Assembly: GCA_035651635.1 (NCBI GenBank)
Contig: DASRFK010000112.1
Coordinates: 1 to 34,028, forward strand
Length of the DNA: 34,028 nt
Direction of reading: 5' to 3'
From: JANXQE01 sp035651635
Lineage (GTDB): Bacteria > Verrucomicrobiota > Verrucomicrobiia > Limisphaerales > UBA8199
The notes under the pieces are model-generated. The model had not been told where the DNA came from and did no database searches. It saw only the letters and a program-made list of their open reading frames with translations. Made by a program: the position numbers and the translations under genes. The first letter of the stretch is position 1. Every line of letters begins with the position of its first letter. Shown piece after piece: positions 16,264 through 24,768 of the stretch.

Positions 16264-16710
16264 TTATTGGCCATGTGCTTCGGCTTCGTACAGCTCCCGG
16301 ACTGAATCACGCACCAACACGATGAGCGTGAAAACCCCCAGCACCGTCCCAAGCGGGATGTGAAGGCAATTAATCGCCGCGATAACCAGCGAGAACGTGC
16401 GGGCCCGCCTGGCCCGCAGACAAAAGGCGGAGACCAGGTTGAGGATGGCCGAAGTGAGAAACCAGAGACCGAAAGCAAGGTAAAACCATTTCATTATTGC
16501 CAGGATCTCCGCCGGCGGCGGCCCTTGTTTCTGATTCTCCCACACTTTTGGATTAGAAAAGACCGCGCTCATGATGGTGAAATGGCCCAGCACAAAAAGA
16601 ATCCCAAGCAGGGCCAGGCCTGCGCCGACGAAGTGGAAAATCGAGAGGAGTTTGAGGTGATCTGCGTCAACCTTGCGTTGGTCCCGGAGCAATGGAGGTA
16701 ACTCGCTCAT
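16264..16710 (-). CDS. Small integral membrane protein of unknown function
   Basis: The 148-residue protein starts with a charged cytosolic stretch (MSELPPLLRDQRKVDADHL) and contains about four hydrophobic segments: roughly 22-44, 70-95, 104-118 and 118-132. I know no name for it; similar short four-helix proteins with an N-terminal DxDHLKLL-type stretch are common in this phylum. It lies 88 bases upstream of the coiled-coil gene on the same strand and may be its operon leader. The gap 16711-16903 to the divergent mannanase gene contains no clear promoter in either direction. Confidence 0.7.
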   Translation of the reverse strand: MSELPPLLRDQRKVDADHLKLLSIFHFVGAGLALLGILFVLGHFTIMSAVFSNPKVWENQKQGPPPAEILAIMKWFYLAFGLWFLTSAILNLVSAFCLRARRARTFSLVIAAINCLHIPLGTVLGVFTLIVLVRDSVRELYEAEAHGQ

Positions 16711-16903
16711 GCCCGCTGAGGATATATCGAATGGCCGGCGAGGCTAAGACAATTCGCGACTGTCGCGGTTGACGAGACGCAAGCCTGAGCGGAGCATTGC
16801 CCCGAAACCGAACTTCAGTTGAGATGGCACTCTTCACGAACTCCCCTTTCTTTTCGCTTTTGAACACCCATTTAATCCATAACGTGATAAGGTGGTGCTT
16901 GCA

Positions 16904-18652
16904 GTGAGAAGAGCGCTCGTGTGCATCTGTGTTGGCCTGTCCGTTTGGCTCCTTGAAGCGGCGTTGTGTCTGGGGCAAACGACGGCGACGTATCATGCGC
17001 GGGCGGACCAGGCCTTGCAAAGTTTTCTGCTCAAGTTCTGGAACGGGAGTCAGCAATATTTAAGGAGTTCTTTTCCCGATAACGGCGGCCTGACCGGCTA
17101 TTGGACATACGCCAATGGCTGGGACGCTTTGATGGATGGGGTCGAGCGAACCGGCGGGGAACAGTACCTGGGCCTGATCGAAAGCTTTTATCTCGGGCAA
17201 GACGAACGCGGTTGGTGGGCGGGCTATTATGATGACGAGTGCTGGATGACGCTGGCGCTGATGCGGGCGTACGATCTCACCGGGAATCCGAAGTATCTCA
17301 CCCAAGCGGAGAATCTGTACGGAGATATTATGGCTGCGTGGGACACGACCTGTTGCGGGCCGCAGAAAGGGGGACTCTGGTGGGATCGGGCGCACACGCA
17401 GAAAGCCACAGCGGCCAACGCCGGCGCGGCTCTGGCCGGCGCGCGGCTGTATGAGCGAACGGCGAATCCGAGTTATCTCGCTTTTTCGGAGCAGGTTTAC
17501 TCATTCTGGTACTCGAACATGGTCGCCACAGGCTCCTATGAGGTTTGTGACCACCTGAACACGGACGGCACCAAGGTGTGGTGGAAGTTCACCTATAACG
17601 AAGGTCTGATGCTGGGCGCGGCTTTGGAACTGCAACATGCTGCCGGCAACTGGACGTACCTAACCAACGCGAACAACATCGCGCGGTTTATGGTGACGAG
17701 TGAAGACGCGGCCACGGCATACGGATTGATCCTTTCGGATGGAGCCAACGCGGCATGCGGCGGCGACTGCCATGAATTCAAAGGACCGGCTTACCGGTAT
17801 CTGAGCTTGCTGTACGCCTCGGGGAGCCGTGTAGCCAGGTATTATTCCGTCTTGAAGGGAAGCGCGGATTCCATTTGGGCACTGGCGCAGGATGCGAGTA
17901 CGACCACGTTTTCCGTGGACTGGGCCGGGCCGCCACAGACCGGCGTGGATCAGGCCCAGGACAACGCCGCGTGCACGGCACTCAGCCGTTTTGCCCAGAT
18001 TTACGGGGGCTATCCAGGCGCCGGCATTCCGCTCCATCAATACGAAGCCGAAAACGCGGTGCTCCACCATATCCAACTCGAAGCCCTCTATGGCAGTTTC
18101 ACCGGCTGGGGATATGTCGCCGGGTGGAACGCCGACAACCAGTGGATTGAGTTCGACGTCAATAGCGCCGTGGCAGGCGCCCACAGCCTGGTGTTCCGGT
18201 ACGCGGCTGGAGCGGGAGACGCCTCCCGAGTCATTACCATCAATGGAACCGTGCTCGCGGCCAACCAAGGCTTTCGCGGCACTGGGAGTTGGACCAACTA
18301 TAATACGCTCACCCTGCCCTGCACTCTTCCAGCCGGCCGCAGCGCAATCGTGATGCAGTACGATTCCACCCAACACAGTTCGAATTGGCTTAACCTCGAC
18401 AACCTGGTTATCACCGGGGATCCGCCACAACAAATCCGCATCGCCGGGCCGAGCCTTACCGGCACGGGAACGGTGCGTTTGACCTGGAATGCCGTTCCGG
18501 GGCAGAACTACCGCATCCAATACAGCGCGGATGCTGGCAGCGGAGCGTGGAGTGATCTTGGAACGCCGATGACCGCGGCGGCCACGACCGCGGCCGCGGA
18601 GGATGCAATCCTTTCGGGACAGGCGAGGTACTACCGCGTGGTTAGTCCTTAG
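16904..18652 (+). CDS. Secreted GH76 alpha-1,6-mannanase-like enzyme with CBM and C-terminal module
   Basis: The protein (582 residues from GTG 16904) begins with a signal peptide (RRALVCICVGLSVWLLEAALCLG). The catalytic (alpha/alpha)6 domain spans about 30-380, and YYDDECWM holds the paired aspartates (110-111) that act as nucleophile and acid/base in GH76. A carbohydrate-binding module of CBM6/CBM35 type follows at about 383-500 (YEAENAVL, WGYVAGWNADNQWIEFDV, WLNLDNLVI). The last 75 residues (RLTWNAVPGQNYRIQYSAD..YYRVV) match a beta-sandwich tail frequent in Verrucomicrobia exoenzymes. Start choice: AAGGTGG at 16889-16895 sits eight bases before GTG 16904; a GTG at 16892 lies inside that site. 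Likely target is alpha-mannan, for example fungal. Confidence 0.85.
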   Translation: MRRALVCICVGLSVWLLEAALCLGQTTATYHARADQALQSFLLKFWNGSQQYLRSSFPDNGGLTGYWTYANGWDALMDGVERTGGEQYLGLIESFYLGQDERGWWAGYYDDECWMTLALMRAYDLTGNPKYLTQAENLYGDIMAAWDTTCCGPQKGGLWWDRAHTQKATAANAGAALAGARLYERTANPSYLAFSEQVYSFWYSNMVATGSYEVCDHLNTDGTKVWWKFTYNEGLMLGAALELQHAAGNWTYLTNANNIARFMVTSEDAATAYGLILSDGANAACGGDCHEFKGPAYRYLSLLYASGSRVARYYSVLKGSADSIWALAQDASTTTFSVDWAGPPQTGVDQAQDNAACTALSRFAQIYGGYPGAGIPLHQYEAENAVLHHIQLEALYGSFTGWGYVAGWNADNQWIEFDVNSAVAGAHSLVFRYAAGAGDASRVITINGTVLAANQGFRGTGSWTNYNTLTLPCTLPAGRSAIVMQYDSTQHSSNWLNLDNLVITGDPPQQIRIAGPSLTGTGTVRLTWNAVPGQNYRIQYSADAGSGAWSDLGTPMTAAATTAAAEDAILSGQARYYRVVSP

Positions 18653-18697
18653 CCCCCGAAGAAATCCGAGGGCCGAAATAGAAATAGGAACTGCGTT

Positions 18698-18743
18698 TTC
18701 ATTTTTGTGCATTTTGAGCTTTTTCGCGGAAGCTATTGGCCGC
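18698..18743. repeat. Imperfect stem-loop in the gap 18653-18872
   Basis: TTTTGAGC and TTCGCGG on the left can pair with CCGCGAA and CAAAA on the right around AAGCTATTGG. The T-rich TTTTTGTGCATTTTGAGC stretch has the look of a common phylum-level intergenic repeat, but no second copy is in this window. No gene is visible in the gap. Confidence 0.35.
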
Positions 18744-18872
18744 GAAGAATCAAAATAGTAATTGGCAGGGGCCTCATCGCAAAAGACGTGACGAAGGGGC
18801 GGGCGGCGTGCTTGCATAGCGGGCGTCGGCGCCGAGCGGCCCGACGGCAAAAAACACTCGGACAACCAATGT

Positions 18873-20039
18873 ATGAAAAAGACATCCCGTTTACTGCTCT
18901 GGTCGGCTTCAGTGTGGCTGTGCTCGGCCGTGTTCGCGGCCGAGGCTCCGTTTAACGGATTGGATTTAACCCTGGGCAACCTGAGCCGCCTTTCCAAAGC
19001 CAAGACGCGCTCGATTGGGCCGGAGAATTTTACTGGCGAAAAGGGCAAAGCCGGCATGTCCACGGACGGTGCGGCCAAAGGAGCGGCGCGAGATCTCGGA
19101 CAAGGCTGGAAAGTCTCTCCCTTCGTGCGCGTACCGGCCAAGTCGACCTTCACATTGGCCGAGATTACCGGCCCGGGAGCCATTCAGCAGATTTGGATGA
19201 CACCGGCCCCGCTCGACAAAACGCGGTGGGATATCCTGCGCTTTTATTGGGACGATGAAACCGAACCCTCGGTTGAATGTCCGTTGGGTGATTTCTTCGC
19301 CTGCGGCTGGGGACGTTACTGCCAGATCAGCTCGCTCCCGGTATGCGTGAACCCGGGGAGCGCCTTCAATAGTTACTGGCAAATGCCTTTCCGCAAAAAG
19401 GCCAAGATCACCATCGAAAACCTTGATGACAATCCGATGACAATTTATTACCAAATCAATTATACACTCACCGATGTGCCGGAGGATGCGGCCTATTTCC
19501 ATGCTCAGTTTCGCCGCGAAAATCCGCTCAAGACCAAAGGACTGTACACGATTCTCGATGGGGTCGAAGGGACCGGACAGTACGTGGGCACTTACCTGGC
19601 CTGGGGCGTGCATAGCACGGGTTGGTGGGGCGAAGGCGAGATAAAATTTTACCTGGATGGCGACAAAGACTTTCCGACCATTTGCGGGACGGGGACCGAA
19701 GACTACTTCTGTGGGTCGTACGATTTCGAGGTGCGGGGCGCGGATGGCAAAGGCCACTACACCGAGTTCAGCACGCCGTACTCAGGGCTGGCGCAAGTGA
19801 TTCGGCCGGACGGGCTGTACGATTCCCAGGAGAGATTTGGACTCTACCGCTGGCACATCCTGGACCCAGTTCGTTTCGAGCAGGACCTCAAAGTAACCAT
19901 TCAGGCCCTGGGTTGGCAGTCCGGCGGGCGGTACCTGCAACTACAGGACGATATTGCCTCGGTGGCGTTCTGGTACCAAAAAGAGCCGCACAAGAAATTT
20001 CAAAAATTTCCGTCGAGAGACGAATTGGAGCTGCACTGA
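18873..20039 (+). CDS. Secreted DUF2961 protein (GH172-type glycosidase)
   Basis: The 388-residue protein has a signal peptide (residues 1-22, ending VFAAEA). It matches DUF2961, now classified as GH172, whose members hydrolyse alpha-fructofuranosyl or D-arabinofuranosyl links. The blocks GWWGEGEIKFYLDGD (250-264) and FPTICGTGTEDYF (267-279) contain the candidate acid/base and nucleophile glutamates (Glu254 or Glu256, and Glu276). The family forms beta-jelly-roll trimers. Length is typical. It lies downstream of the GH76 gene on the same strand, 220 bases away, and upstream of an OmpH-like gene, but spacing argues against a tight operon. The exact substrate cannot be read from sequence. Confidence 0.85.
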   Translation: MKKTSRLLLWSASVWLCSAVFAAEAPFNGLDLTLGNLSRLSKAKTRSIGPENFTGEKGKAGMSTDGAAKGAARDLGQGWKVSPFVRVPAKSTFTLAEITGPGAIQQIWMTPAPLDKTRWDILRFYWDDETEPSVECPLGDFFACGWGRYCQISSLPVCVNPGSAFNSYWQMPFRKKAKITIENLDDNPMTIYYQINYTLTDVPEDAAYFHAQFRRENPLKTKGLYTILDGVEGTGQYVGTYLAWGVHSTGWWGEGEIKFYLDGDKDFPTICGTGTEDYFCGSYDFEVRGADGKGHYTEFSTPYSGLAQVIRPDGLYDSQERFGLYRWHILDPVRFEQDLKVTIQALGWQSGGRYLQLQDDIASVAFWYQKEPHKKFQKFPSRDELELH

Positions 20040-20154
20040 CGCGGCTCGATGGCGAGGCGGCGCGATGTCCCAGCATCCTTTGGCGGATTCGCGGCGCGAC
20101 GTCCGGCCGTAGTTTTAAGTTGGCGGTTAACCCGAATTCTGGTTGTCTGTTTTT

Positions 20155-20793
20155 ATGATGAATTTATCACGCCGTTTGCTGGTGGGGTTGGTTTTGATGT
20201 CCCTTCTGGGCGGGTCTGCCCTGGCACAAACACGAATTGCCACGGTGGACTTGCGCAAAGTGTTTGATGGTTACTGGAAAAAGAGGCAGGCGGAAGCCGC
20301 GCTCAAGGACCGGCAGACGGACATGGAAAAAGAAGACCGCAACATGGTCGATGACTATAAGAAGGTCAAAGACGATTACCAATCGCTCCTGGCCAGCGCC
20401 AACGACCAGGCCGTCTCGACCGAAGAGCGTGACAAGCGCAAAAACGCCGCCGAAGAGAAGCTTCGCCGGATGAAAGAAATGGAAGAGACCATCGCACAGT
20501 ACGAGCGGCAGGCGCGCACCACCATTGGCGAGCAAAGCCAGCGTATGCGCTCGAACATCCTCACCGAAATACGCAACGTCGTGAATGCGAAGGCCAAAAC
20601 CGGGGGCTATTCCCTGGTTATCGATACGGCGGCGGAAACCATCAACAGTACACCGGTATTCCTCTATGCCAGCACCGAAAACGACATCACCGATTCGGTG
20701 CTGCAACAGCTGAATGCCACCGCCCCTGCCGATGCGCTCAAAGCGGACGAAAAACCGGCGGCCGACGATAAGAAAAAGGATTCGAAGAAGTAG
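20155..20793 (+). CDS. OmpH/Skp-like periplasmic chaperone
   Basis: The 212-residue protein starts with a signal peptide (LLVGLVLMSLLGGSALAQ) and then RIATVDLRKVFDGYWKK, the typical first strand and helix of OmpH/Skp. A long charged coiled coil follows (about 45-130), returning to YSLVIDTAAET and a terminal beta strand, as in the jellyfish-shaped Skp trimer that holds unfolded outer-membrane proteins. The C-terminal tail is Lys/Asp rich. Two ATG codons lie in tandem (20155, 20158); either could start. No bamA or lpxD neighbour is present, unlike in many Gram-negatives, so it may be one of several paralogues. Confidence 0.85.
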   Translation: MMNLSRRLLVGLVLMSLLGGSALAQTRIATVDLRKVFDGYWKKRQAEAALKDRQTDMEKEDRNMVDDYKKVKDDYQSLLASANDQAVSTEERDKRKNAAEEKLRRMKEMEETIAQYERQARTTIGEQSQRMRSNILTEIRNVVNAKAKTGGYSLVIDTAAETINSTPVFLYASTENDITDSVLQQLNATAPADALKADEKPAADDKKKDSKK

Positions 20794-20808
20794 GCGGTGA
20801 ACGATGTG

Positions 20809-20938
20809 GGTAGTGACATCGCGCTGCGATGTCCGCGCCGCGTTCAGCGGCGCAATGCGCACTGCGATGTCCGCGCCGCTGAGCCTTTGTTCCGCCCGCT
20901 GAACGCGGGCGGAGACGTCGCAGCGCGACGTCCCTACC
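20809..20938. repeat. Large inverted repeat between convergent genes
   Basis: The outer arms, about 45 bases each (20809-20852 and 20893-20938), match with few mismatches: GGTAGTGACATCGCGCTGCG on the left against the complement of CGCAGCGCGACGTCCCTACC on the right, and GCGTTCAGCGG against CCGCTGAACGC further in. Part of the left arm (TGCGATGTCCGCGCCGC) recurs directly at 20862-20880. It fills the gap between the OmpH-like stop and the aldo/keto reductase stop and might end transcripts from both sides. Confidence 0.8.
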
Positions 20939-20951
20939 GGGAACATTCTGA

Positions 20952-22133
20952 CTAGCTCTGGCTCAAGCGTTGCACTGGCTTCTCGAACAGGAGCTGATGC
21001 GCTTCCGCCAGGATCGCCGGGATCCGCTCCGCGAACGGGCTGCCATCCAAACAGCCGTTCCATTGGGTGTCCATCACGTTGGCGGCATTTTCTCCCGGAA
21101 ACCAGTGATCGCCCTGGCCCAGCAGATTGTAGCGCATTTTGCCCCAACTCAGCAGGTCCAACGATTTGGCATAAGTCCAAAGACGCAGAATCTCCAGAAT
21201 GTTGATTTGGCCGGGCACGTCAACATACTGCGGCAGGCGTTCGAACCAGCGCGCGCACCAATCCGCGCCGAGCACCCGGCGCATCTCCGCTTCCAAACGC
21301 GCCGTGATGGGTCCGATCGTGTCGGGAATACGATCGTAAAAATCCAACGCGCCCACGTGTTCGTCAAAGTCCGAGGGCCGGGCCACTCCGCAGCTGAGGG
21401 TGTGGACCTGGGGCCGATTCAGGCAATAAAGCGCGTTGAACTGCATCGGAGTTAAGGGTGCGCAGAGTTCGACCAGTTTTTTGGGCGGTTCATAAAGCTT
21501 TCCGCCTTTGTCGTTGGGGCTAATAATGAAAATCCCCATGTCTCTGGCCGCCGCCGCTTCGATGGCCCGCCAGTTGAGGTCATTGACAAAATACCAATGC
21601 AAATTGATGTAGTCGAACTCGCCGCTTTCGACGGCTTCGAGAATGATGTCGGTGGTCGCGTGAGTCGAAAAACCGACGAAGCGGGTTCGGCCTTCCCGCT
21701 GAAGTTGGCGCGCGGCCTCGAGACATCCGCCTTTTTGCAAGGCGTACCGCAGGAGTTGCCGATTATTGATCCCGTGCAGCGACAACAAGTCCACATGATC
21801 CAATCTCAAATAATTGAGCGAGGTCTCAAAGGTGCGCAGGAAAGTTTTTGAGTTTGCGGCCGGAGCGACTTTAGTTTGAACAAGGATCTTGTCACGCGGC
21901 AGCTTCGGCAGCACCTGGCCCAGTTGCATTTCCGAACTCCCGTAACCTCGCGCGGTCTCGATATGATTGATGCCGAGTTCCAGCGCTCGATGGATGCAGG
22001 CCTCGAGGTTGGCCTGGTTGCCCGCCGGAATTTCCCCGGGTCGAACATCCTGCCATTTGTATTGGTAACGCATGCCGCCGCAGGAAAAGACGGGCATGGA
22101 AAGGCCGCTGCGGCCAAATCGTCGGTATTGCAT
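20952..22133 (-). CDS. Aldo/keto reductase family oxidoreductase
   Basis: The 393-residue protein is an AKR barrel with an extra 100-residue C-terminal region. The catalytic set reads Glu59 (INHIETARGYG, where Asp is usual), Tyr64, Lys88 (LVQTKV) and His120 (LLSLHG). The Asp-to-Glu change is conservative but uncommon. The larger AKR group with ferredoxin-like tails usually has CxxCxxC clusters; none is present, so the extension is not an iron-sulfur domain. The frame is open from 22184, but a promoter at 22141-22169 points to ATG 22133, which gives the normal QYRRFGRSGL start. NAD(P)H-dependent reduction of an unknown carbonyl is likely. Confidence 0.82.
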   Translation of the reverse strand: MQYRRFGRSGLSMPVFSCGGMRYQYKWQDVRPGEIPAGNQANLEACIHRALELGINHIETARGYGSSEMQLGQVLPKLPRDKILVQTKVAPAANSKTFLRTFETSLNYLRLDHVDLLSLHGINNRQLLRYALQKGGCLEAARQLQREGRTRFVGFSTHATTDIILEAVESGEFDYINLHWYFVNDLNWRAIEAAAARDMGIFIISPNDKGGKLYEPPKKLVELCAPLTPMQFNALYCLNRPQVHTLSCGVARPSDFDEHVGALDFYDRIPDTIGPITARLEAEMRRVLGADWCARWFERLPQYVDVPGQINILEILRLWTYAKSLDLLSWGKMRYNLLGQGDHWFPGENAANVMDTQWNGCLDGSPFAERIPAILAEAHQLLFEKPVQRLSQS

Positions 22134-22140
22134 TGAGCCC

Positions 22141-22169
22141 AGAATAGGGCAGCGGGTGAGGTCAGGCAA
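22141..22169 (-). promoter_or_regulatory. Promoter of the aldo/keto reductase, possibly leaderless
   Basis: On the minus strand TTGCCT (22164-22169) and TATTCT (22141-22146) are 17 bases apart. The expected start point near 22134 is directly at ATG 22133, so the mRNA may have almost no leader. Confidence 0.45.
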
Positions 22170-22177
22170 ATGGTAGG

Positions 22178-22206
22178 TTGACACCCGGCTTGCGAATGCT
22201 TACTTT
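22178..22206 (+). promoter_or_regulatory. Sigma-70-type promoter of the coiled-coil/lipoprotein operon
   Basis: Consensus TTGACA (22178-22183) is followed after 17 bases by TACTTT (22201-22206). Transcription from about 22213 gives a 29-base leader with AAGGG at 22233-22237, a good ribosome site before ATG 22242. It sits back to back with the reductase promoter. Confidence 0.65.
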
Positions 22207-22241
22207 TTAATTCAGCTAAAAGTTAACTCGATAAGGGTACC

Positions 22242-23009
22242 ATGTTGATCCGAATTAGTCTGATTATCGCGGTTGTTGCCGGATTGGCGGTCAGCGGCCT
22301 CAATTTCCTGAAGGTCAAAGAAAAAATCACCACCATCCAGCAGCAGCGGGAGGATGAGAAAAGCGCCAAGGTCGCGGCGCAAACCGAACTGGCCAGCACG
22401 AAAAAGGATCTGGAGAAAACCACCGCCGATCTCAAGACGACCAAAGCGACTTTGGAAGCCACCACTGCCGAACGCGACAAAGCGGTGGCCGACCTCGCCA
22501 CCCAAACCAAGCGCAACACGCAGTTGACTGAGGAGCGCGATAAAATCCGCCAGGAACGCAATGATGCGCAGGCCGATTTGGCCGCTTACGTCGGGACCGG
22601 GCTCAAGCCGGATCAGATCCTGGCCATGAACAAGAATTTCAAAAACCTCCAGGCGGCACTCGATGCTTCGCAGGATGAGAAGAAACTTCTGGGCCAGAAA
22701 ATCAGCCGTCTTCAGACGGAGTTGGACCGTTATGTTAGCCCGGAGAAGCCCGTCTATCTGCCGGCTTCCCTGGTCGGGAAAGTCCTGGTGACCGATCCGA
22801 AGTGGAACTTCGTAGTGCTGAATATCGGCCTGGACCAGGGGGTCAAGGAGTACGGCGAGTTGCTGGTGAATCGCAATGGGAAGCTGGTGGCCAAGGTAAT
22901 CATCCGCAGTGCGCAGAAAGATCGCTGCATTGCCAATGTCATGCCTGGCTGGCAATTGGGAGAAGTGATGGAAGGTGACCAGGTCACCCCGGCGCACCCT
23001 GAATCATGA
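22242..23009 (+). CDS. Membrane-anchored coiled-coil protein with beta-rich C-terminal domain
   Basis: This 255-residue protein has one N-terminal membrane helix (residues 3-21), then a Lys/Glu/Thr-rich coiled coil (about 25-155), and a compact C-terminal domain (about 165-250) with alternating strands (GKVLVTDPKWNFVVLNIGLDQGV, GELLVNRNGKLVAKVII). The tail resembles the small beta-barrels found at the ends of MreC-like and other envelope proteins, but I would not equate them. The likely location is inner membrane with the bulk in the periplasm. It overlaps the following lipoprotein gene by ATGA, so the two are made together. Function unknown; an envelope scaffold is inferred from architecture only. 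Confidence 0.75.
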   Translation: MLIRISLIIAVVAGLAVSGLNFLKVKEKITTIQQQREDEKSAKVAAQTELASTKKDLEKTTADLKTTKATLEATTAERDKAVADLATQTKRNTQLTEERDKIRQERNDAQADLAAYVGTGLKPDQILAMNKNFKNLQAALDASQDEKKLLGQKISRLQTELDRYVSPEKPVYLPASLVGKVLVTDPKWNFVVLNIGLDQGVKEYGELLVNRNGKLVAKVIIRSAQKDRCIANVMPGWQLGEVMEGDQVTPAHPES

Positions 23010-23176
23010 GACCGCTTTTGTTGCGTTGGTTCTGTCTGCTTTTGCTAGCCTGCGGCGGCTTGGCCCTCTCGGGCTGCGCGAGCACGCAGGATTCCGAGAA
23101 CGCGTCAGTGCGGCCTTGGAATGCGCCGATGGGTTGGGAGAATGGTTTGCCCAGCCAACTGCAGGAAGGGCGCTGA
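23006..23176 (+). CDS. 56-residue lipoprotein coupled to the coiled-coil gene
   Basis: A short frame starts at the ATG of an ATGA overlap and ends at TGA 23174-23176. The peptide has Arg residues, then a leucine-rich stretch (LLLRWFCLLLLACGGLA) and a lipobox LSGC, giving a lipidated cysteine at residue 24 and a mature peptide of only 33 residues. The mature part is acidic to polar with RPWNAPMGWENGLP near the end; a PWN.P..WE.G.P pattern, as I recall, recurs in tiny Verrucomicrobia lipoproteins. With no Asp at +2 (Ala follows Cys) outer-membrane sorting is plausible. It ends 8 bases from the convergent rny stop. It is easy to miss because of its size. Confidence 0.75.
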   Translation: MRPLLLRWFCLLLLACGGLALSGCASTQDSENASVRPWNAPMGWENGLPSQLQEGR

Positions 23177-23184
23177 GGCCGGCG

Positions 23185-24750
23185 TCATTTCGCCACTTCG
23201 ATACAGCGCGTTTCGCGGATGACAGTGATTCGGATCTGACCCGGGTACTGCAACTCGTTTTCCACCTTGGACGCCAGGCTGCGGGCGAGCGCGTAAGCTT
23301 TTTCGTCATCCACCTGGTCGGGCTGCACAAACACCCTCAACTCGCGTCCCGCTTGCACCGCGAAGGCCTTTTCCACCCCTGAAAATGAGGCCGCTATCTT
23401 TTCGAGGTTTTCCATCCGTTTCAGATAAGTCGTCATGTTTTCCGAACGGGCGCCCGGCCGTGAGGCGCTGATGGCGTCGGCCGCGCTGACCAAAATTCCC
23501 AGGGGCCCGATGGGGGTGACATCGTTGTGATGCGACGCCACGCCGTTTACTACTGCGTCTGATTCACCGTGGCGTTTAATGAGTTCCGCCCCGACGATTG
23601 CGTGCGGCCCTTCCACCTCGTGATTGATTGCTTTGCCGATGTCGTGCAGCAGTCCGGCGCGCTTGGCCGCCATGACGTCCAGCCCAAGCTCGGAAGCCAT
23701 TAGCCCCATGAGATGCGCCACCTCAACCGAGTGGTCGAGGATATTTTGCGAAAAACTGTGCCGGAAATGGAGGCGGCCCAGTATTTTGACAACCTCGGGA
23801 GCCAGCGGAGGCAATCCGGCCTTTTGCACCGCCTCCTCACCCAGGCGCAAAATGGTCTCGTTCATCTCCTGGGTGACCTCCGCCACGACCTCCTCGATGC
23901 GGGTGGGATGGATGCGGCCATCGGTAATGAGGCGCTGCATCGCTTCGCGGGCGATTTCCCGCCGCACCGGATCGAAGCCCGACAACAGAACCGATCCCGG
24001 AGTATCATCAATCAAGACCGTGACGCCGGTGGCGGCCTCAAAAGCCCGGATGTTCCTGCCTTCGCGGCCGATGATCCGGCCTTTGATATCCTCGGCGCCG
24101 GGCAGAGCGATGCTGGCGGTGGTGTTTTCAAAGGTGTGTTCGCCGGCATAGCGCTGGATGGCGATGCTGATAATTCGCTTGGCCTTATCCTCGGCCTTGC
24201 ACCGGGCATCCTCGAGGATATGGCGCGAGAGAGTATTGGCGTCGCGCAACGCGTCCTGCTCCGCCTTCTTCAAGAGCGATTCGCGCGCCTGGGCCTGGTC
24301 CAGCCCGGCGGCGCGTTCCAACTCATGGCGCGCGCGCGTTTCGAGTTTCGACAACTCCTCCTCGCGCGCCTTCAAGTGGGCCAGTTGCTTTTCCAGGAGG
24401 AGCTTTTGTTCTCCCATGGCCTGTTCCCCCTGGACGATCCGGTGCAGTTGGGAATTAATCAAACTCTCGCGTTCGGCCAAGCGGCGCTCCAATTCGAGCC
24501 GTTCGGCCCGGCGGCTCGCAAGGGCCTGTTCGAGTTGCTCGTGGGCTTTGAGGGTCTCCTGGCTGGCCGTCAGCCGCGCCTCGCGCACAATGGCCTCGGC
24601 CTCTTGCTTCGATTTGTCCAGCTGCGCCTGGGCTTGCGCCGCCTCGGACTGGCCGGTCTGGTGTTTTCTCCACCAGAGCAAAAGATAGCAAAGGACCGCG
24701 CCGCTCAGCACAAAGCCGGCGCGCTCCACAGTGTCTACTAACGAGCTCAT
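23185..24750 (-). CDS. rny: Ribonuclease Y
   Basis: The 521-residue protein is a membrane-tethered endoribonuclease that starts mRNA decay. It shows an N-terminal membrane helix (about 11-27), a long coiled coil (30-200), a KH domain with GRIIGREGRN (224-233), and an HD domain with the metal-binding His340 (LDHSVEVAHL) and His369-Asp370 (LLHDIGKA). The end RITVIRETRCIEVAK is the standard RNase Y C-terminus. All key residues are in place and length is normal (about 520). It lies 18 bases after the cyclo-ligase gene on the same strand and is probably co-transcribed with it. The gene meets the lipoprotein gene tail to tail with 8 bases between stops. Confidence 0.96.
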   Translation of the reverse strand: MSSLVDTVERAGFVLSGAVLCYLLLWWRKHQTGQSEAAQAQAQLDKSKQEAEAIVREARLTASQETLKAHEQLEQALASRRAERLELERRLAERESLINSQLHRIVQGEQAMGEQKLLLEKQLAHLKAREEELSKLETRARHELERAAGLDQAQARESLLKKAEQDALRDANTLSRHILEDARCKAEDKAKRIISIAIQRYAGEHTFENTTASIALPGAEDIKGRIIGREGRNIRAFEAATGVTVLIDDTPGSVLLSGFDPVRREIAREAMQRLITDGRIHPTRIEEVVAEVTQEMNETILRLGEEAVQKAGLPPLAPEVVKILGRLHFRHSFSQNILDHSVEVAHLMGLMASELGLDVMAAKRAGLLHDIGKAINHEVEGPHAIVGAELIKRHGESDAVVNGVASHHNDVTPIGPLGILVSAADAISASRPGARSENMTTYLKRMENLEKIAASFSGVEKAFAVQAGRELRVFVQPDQVDDEKAYALARSLASKVENELQYPGQIRITVIRETRCIEVAK

Positions 24751-24768
24751 TTCAGAACCGCGCGCCAG

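Noticed and set aside
17660..19183. 507-codon minus-strand frame across the GH76 and DUF2961 genes
   Set aside because: It spans two convincing plus-strand genes and the gap between them, with no domain of its own.
23713..24741. 342-codon plus-strand frame opposite rny
   Set aside because: It is the mirror of RNase Y codons; motifs and homology belong to the minus strand.
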